DNA of 64,000 nt from contig JARCOQ010000007.1 in the NCBI GenBank assembly GCA_029207755.1, forward strand, positions 1 through 64,000, in the 5' to 3' direction. Of this stretch, positions 60,630 through 64,000 are shown piece after piece. The position numbers and the translations under genes were made by a program. The first letter of the stretch is position 1. Each line of letters begins with the position of its first letter. Under the pieces are notes generated by a model. It had not been told where the DNA came from and ran no database searches. It saw nothing but the letters and a program-made list of their open reading frames with translations. The stretch comes from Chamaea fasciata. Its lineage: Eukaryota; Chordata; Aves; Passeriformes; Sylviidae.

Positions 60630-60835
60630 ATCTCGTTCCACCATCCCTTCCCACCCCCTGCCGTGGGCAGGACACCCAGGCGGCTTTACCTCTAGTTCAG
60701 TCAGGCCACAGGGATCCGGGGCAGCCACAGCTTCTCTGGGCCCTGTGCCAGGGCCTCGGCACCCTCACAGACGAGAATTCCTTCCCAGTATCCCATCTGC
60801 AGCGGTCTCTCTCTTTTGTTTCAGCCTTACAGTTT
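60630..60835 (-). mobile_element. CR1 LINE 3' fragment
   Basis: CCCTGCCGTGGGCAGGACAC, GCAGCCACAGCTTCTCTGGG and CTCACAGACGAGAATTCCTT match the antisense CR1 3' region in order. Confidence 0.85.
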
Positions 60836-63800
60836 TCTTGAAACTTAAATTTATGCAGGTATCCAAATACACTGGCAATTCCAGAAATCGGTAAGCACAT
60901 AATATGGAAAGTAAATAACATTCTCAAGAGGGAGTTGCTCTGTTTTTGAGGGGGTGAAAAGAAAGGCTAGTGCTAGCAGAACTAGGGAAAAAAAAATTTG
61001 ATTTAACTCTGTTTTAAAAGGCTTAAAGTACCTATACTGAGATCCTCAAGGTAAAAGTCCTAGTTACCAGGCTTACAAGCCTGATAGTTATCATCACACC
61101 ATATTTCATGGTTCTAGTATTTTAAAAGTACTGCAAAATGCTACTGAAAATTATTTTTATTTCAACTTGAAGTTCAATTATTCTCTCCCCTCACTGCCTG
61201 TGGAGCTGTTAGAGGCTTCCAGGAGGCTGGGGAAGCAGACTACGGGTTTCATTTCCAGCCAGGTCACTTCCATGTTCTGCTGGAGTGGACTTTGAAGCCT
61301 GTGTCCTTTTCTTTCTCTATTATATCTGACAACTTTCCTCCCCCGAGTCTGCTTTTTGGCAAGACGCATTTACGGAGGGTCAGTCGAAGACCTCAGGCTC
61401 AGAAAAAAATCATCTGTTCTGCTGTGCTTACGTGTGCAACAGATGGGAGCAGCAATGAGTCGAGTAGTAACTTCTGAGCTGCCCGGTTTTTCAGTAAATC
61501 AAAATATTCTGTGATTCTTGCCAGATGAACTTATCATCATATCCAAGTTACACACACCCCTCTGGCATTTTCAAGGCTAAAAAGCAATTCCTGGTCCCTT
61601 GCATGAACCTCAGCTCCCCCCCTTGTTCAAGGAACAGTTCTAGATACAAGACTAACTGAGCCAAGCGACCCTTTCCTGCCTCAGTTACGTCCTCTGAGGC
61701 CTTTACTGTCCTGAACAGAAGGTAAACAGCCAAGCCCCAGCCCCGCAGTCCTGCCCAACTTGCCTTTGCTCCCAAACCTGAACCTTTTTCTTTGCTGTGG
61801 GATTCCTTACTCGTGCAATCCTGAAGACAAATATCTGATTTGGCAGATGAGACCATTTCTAACACAAAAGCTTCACCGAGGTTTCTCTTCTGATTTCAGC
61901 CTTAAGCACTCCCGTCCTTCTCAGGCAGCCCCTATCTCCAGCCGTTAGCCATGGATCCTTGCTGTTCTATAGCTGACATTGCCACCCCTCAAGTCTCTTG
62001 ATACGCATTTACATCACTCCGTAACCGTGTCCTCCTGACCCTTCCCAAACTCAGCCTGATCTCCAGGCCTACAGCCTCTCCCTGCAGATGAGGGACTATG
62101 AGAAGGGCTGCAGACAGACCTTTGCATGACCCCAGCTATACAGCCCATGCTAATCCCAGCCCAAACCTGTCCTGCTGTTGGGATACCCCACTTACAGTTA
62201 CAGTAACCCCTGTGGTGGTTTCACTTCACTTCATCTGTGAGTTGCAATCTCCCACCCTTCACTCCTTTGGTAAGAAACGCATTAGTGTCTTAAAATAAAT
62301 GTTTCTTTTTATGTATAAATTAAGTATAGAAAGCATTCAGAGGGAATACATTTAATCCAAAATCGCACCTTAAAACTGTAGCTCTCAGTGTTCGCTCTCA
62401 GTTTACACAACTATTACACAGAAAAGTTTCCTTCAGTTTTTCCCCAAATTTCATGTGTGATATAGAGCTCTTTGTCAAATCTTCCTGCTTTCCAGCCTTT
62501 GGCACCCTGAGGCATGGGATGACAGAAGGAGAGAGGGTGACGCTGCCCAGGGATGGGCTGACAGGACCACCTCCTCGGCACGGCCTCCCAAGAAGGGAAT
62601 GCTCCCAACACTATCTCTTCTTTGTCATCACATGTCCAAATGCCCTGTGCCCTGCACCTCCATGATCCTTGCTGGGATCAGCCCAGTGCCAGCTCACACA
62701 CTTGGACACAGTCATTGCAGAGCTTGAATTCCAGGAGTTCGGCATCGAGGAGTCCAGGGTATGTGCAAGGTCCGTGTATGGACCCAGGAGACGAGTGGGC
62801 TGGCAAGGCTGAGGTAAAACCACAACTTTTTTTACTCTAGATGCTGTAAAACAAAATCATCTCTCCTCCTCTTCTTCCTCCTCCTCCAATCCCGTAGTTA
62901 TTTCAGCTGGAGTGCAAGGAGTGCATTTTAAGCCTGACTAATGGCAATTTATCTTCCTCCCACGAGGAATATTAGAGCCTGTCGATATGGGAGGATCTGC
63001 CGACCAGGCATTATGAGCATCAGGGGTTTGAGTCAGAGCATGGTGAGACTCTGGAACTGGGCCGCATGCCCAGGTGCTGAAGATGGGTGGAAAGATCAGA
63101 AAAAGAGGGAAGAGGACAGAAAAGTGTCAATGAGCAGGCTGTGCATAGCCAGAGGAGGCATTTGCTGAGAGCACCTCTGAGTATCTACTGCGATTCTCGG
63201 GTATTTCTGTGTACTGAAATCCTTCCCACCTTATACACATGGAATAATCTTCAAGCATCACCCAGTCTGAGTTTGACAAAGTCACTGAGTCACAGAATTT
63301 ACCAGGGAGCCCTTACAGTCTTGATGGGAAAAGCAGGCACTTATAAGCACTGCAATATCATTTTAAATTTTTGTTATATGCTTCTAATTTCACTGTGCTC
63401 AGGTCGAATTAGCCTGAGGTCTGGATCTCAAAACTATTAACTCTCACTGATTAGATATTGATACGGGCTATTCTTTTCTGAAACACCACCAGTTTTGCAT
63501 GCCTTTGCATACCTAACTTGAGACATCTGGAAGCCCGAGTTTTTCAAGGCTCTTGGAAAAGCCACAGTTTTTTCAGTGTTTTGACATTGATTCTGTGGCT
63601 TTGAAAAGCTTCTGTCTTGAATTTCAAGTACGTAGTCATTGGTCATTTTGGAAAATCTTGTCTTAAATACTTACGGAAGGGGAACAGTGTCATGATAACG
63701 ACCCATCAGAGGCAGGCTCATAAAACCGTAGTAAAGCACTTTGACAAAGAGGGTGATTTCCCTGACCGTGCTCCACCCAGTAACTGTGGCCTAATGTCCT

Positions 63801-64000
63801 TCCTAACTGAGGGGCAGGACACACAGTCTTTCCCACTGTGTCTTTGAAACATCATGTCGGGAAGTGACCAGGGACATTCTCTTGTTTGCAGCAGTAAGCT
63901 CTCTGAGATGGGACATGCCTCTCACTTCATGTCTATACAAGTGCCAGGTGCACTGCTAGAAAAAACAATCTGCGTACAGGAGAAGTGCCAGCAAGACTGG
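60836..64000. other. Unassigned flank
   Basis: AT-moderate sequence with no recognisable gene. The longest open frame (63087-63440, 117 codons, plus) has no known family. A CTCCTC microsatellite-like run lies near 62861-62887. Confidence 0.5.

Overview
The window is vertebrate nuclear DNA and almost certainly avian. Four or five CR1 LINE 3' ends (for example 46600-46793 and 52178-52470) and a tRNA-Ile-derived SINE (9093-9165) of the kind I know from songbirds suggest a passerine. There is no bacterial-style gene organisation. Nearly all open frames longer than 60 codons come from repeats and are not listed as genes.

Layout. (1) 1-6610 is a GC-rich block of about 3.08 kb present roughly twice. 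Each copy has a G-rich, intron-like 'unique' part followed by a long 31-32 bp minisatellite. The unique part holds two weak exon candidates on the minus strand. (2) 6610-9300 is mostly single-copy DNA with a CAG tract and the SINE. (3) 9320-10560 is a CpG-rich, promoter-like tandem repeat of about 346 bp with YY1-, ETS- and E2F-like motifs. It is followed at 10633-10850 by three 73-75 bp repeats, each with a CTCF-like motif. (4) 10990-14550 is AT-rich and A-rich low-complexity DNA and then unannotated sequence. (5) 14555-42620 is a macrosatellite: eight full and one partial copy of a 3,182 bp unit, nearly identical, with a two-unit (6,364 bp) higher-order pattern. No copy has a convincing coding frame. 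(6) 45058-59907, minus strand, is a degenerate 5' part of URB1 (nucleolar pre-ribosomal-associated protein 1, NPA1/Npa1p family). Twelve exons with canonical splice sites can be read. At least five carry frame-shifting indels, a block of internal exons is absent, and nothing downstream of the twelfth exon was found. Its first intron is filled by a 2.9 kb, extremely CpG-rich minisatellite with 24/29/34 bp units, which creates spurious open frames of about 1,100 codons. (7) 60060-64000 holds a TATA-containing, LTR-like stretch upstream of URB1 exon 1, a CR1 fragment and otherwise unassigned sequence.

There is no working gene set to describe as a pathway. URB1 normally acts in the nucleolus in early 60S ribosomal subunit assembly, but this copy looks non-functional. 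A broken, truncated housekeeping gene, a fresh macrosatellite beside it and many GC-rich arrays together suggest a heterochromatic or repeat-rich compartment, such as a dot microchromosome, a W or germline-restricted chromosome, or a pericentromeric or subtelomeric duplication. The sequence alone does not decide among these. The alternative for the frameshifts, uncorrected long-read indels, cannot be excluded for single sites, but it does not explain the missing exons.
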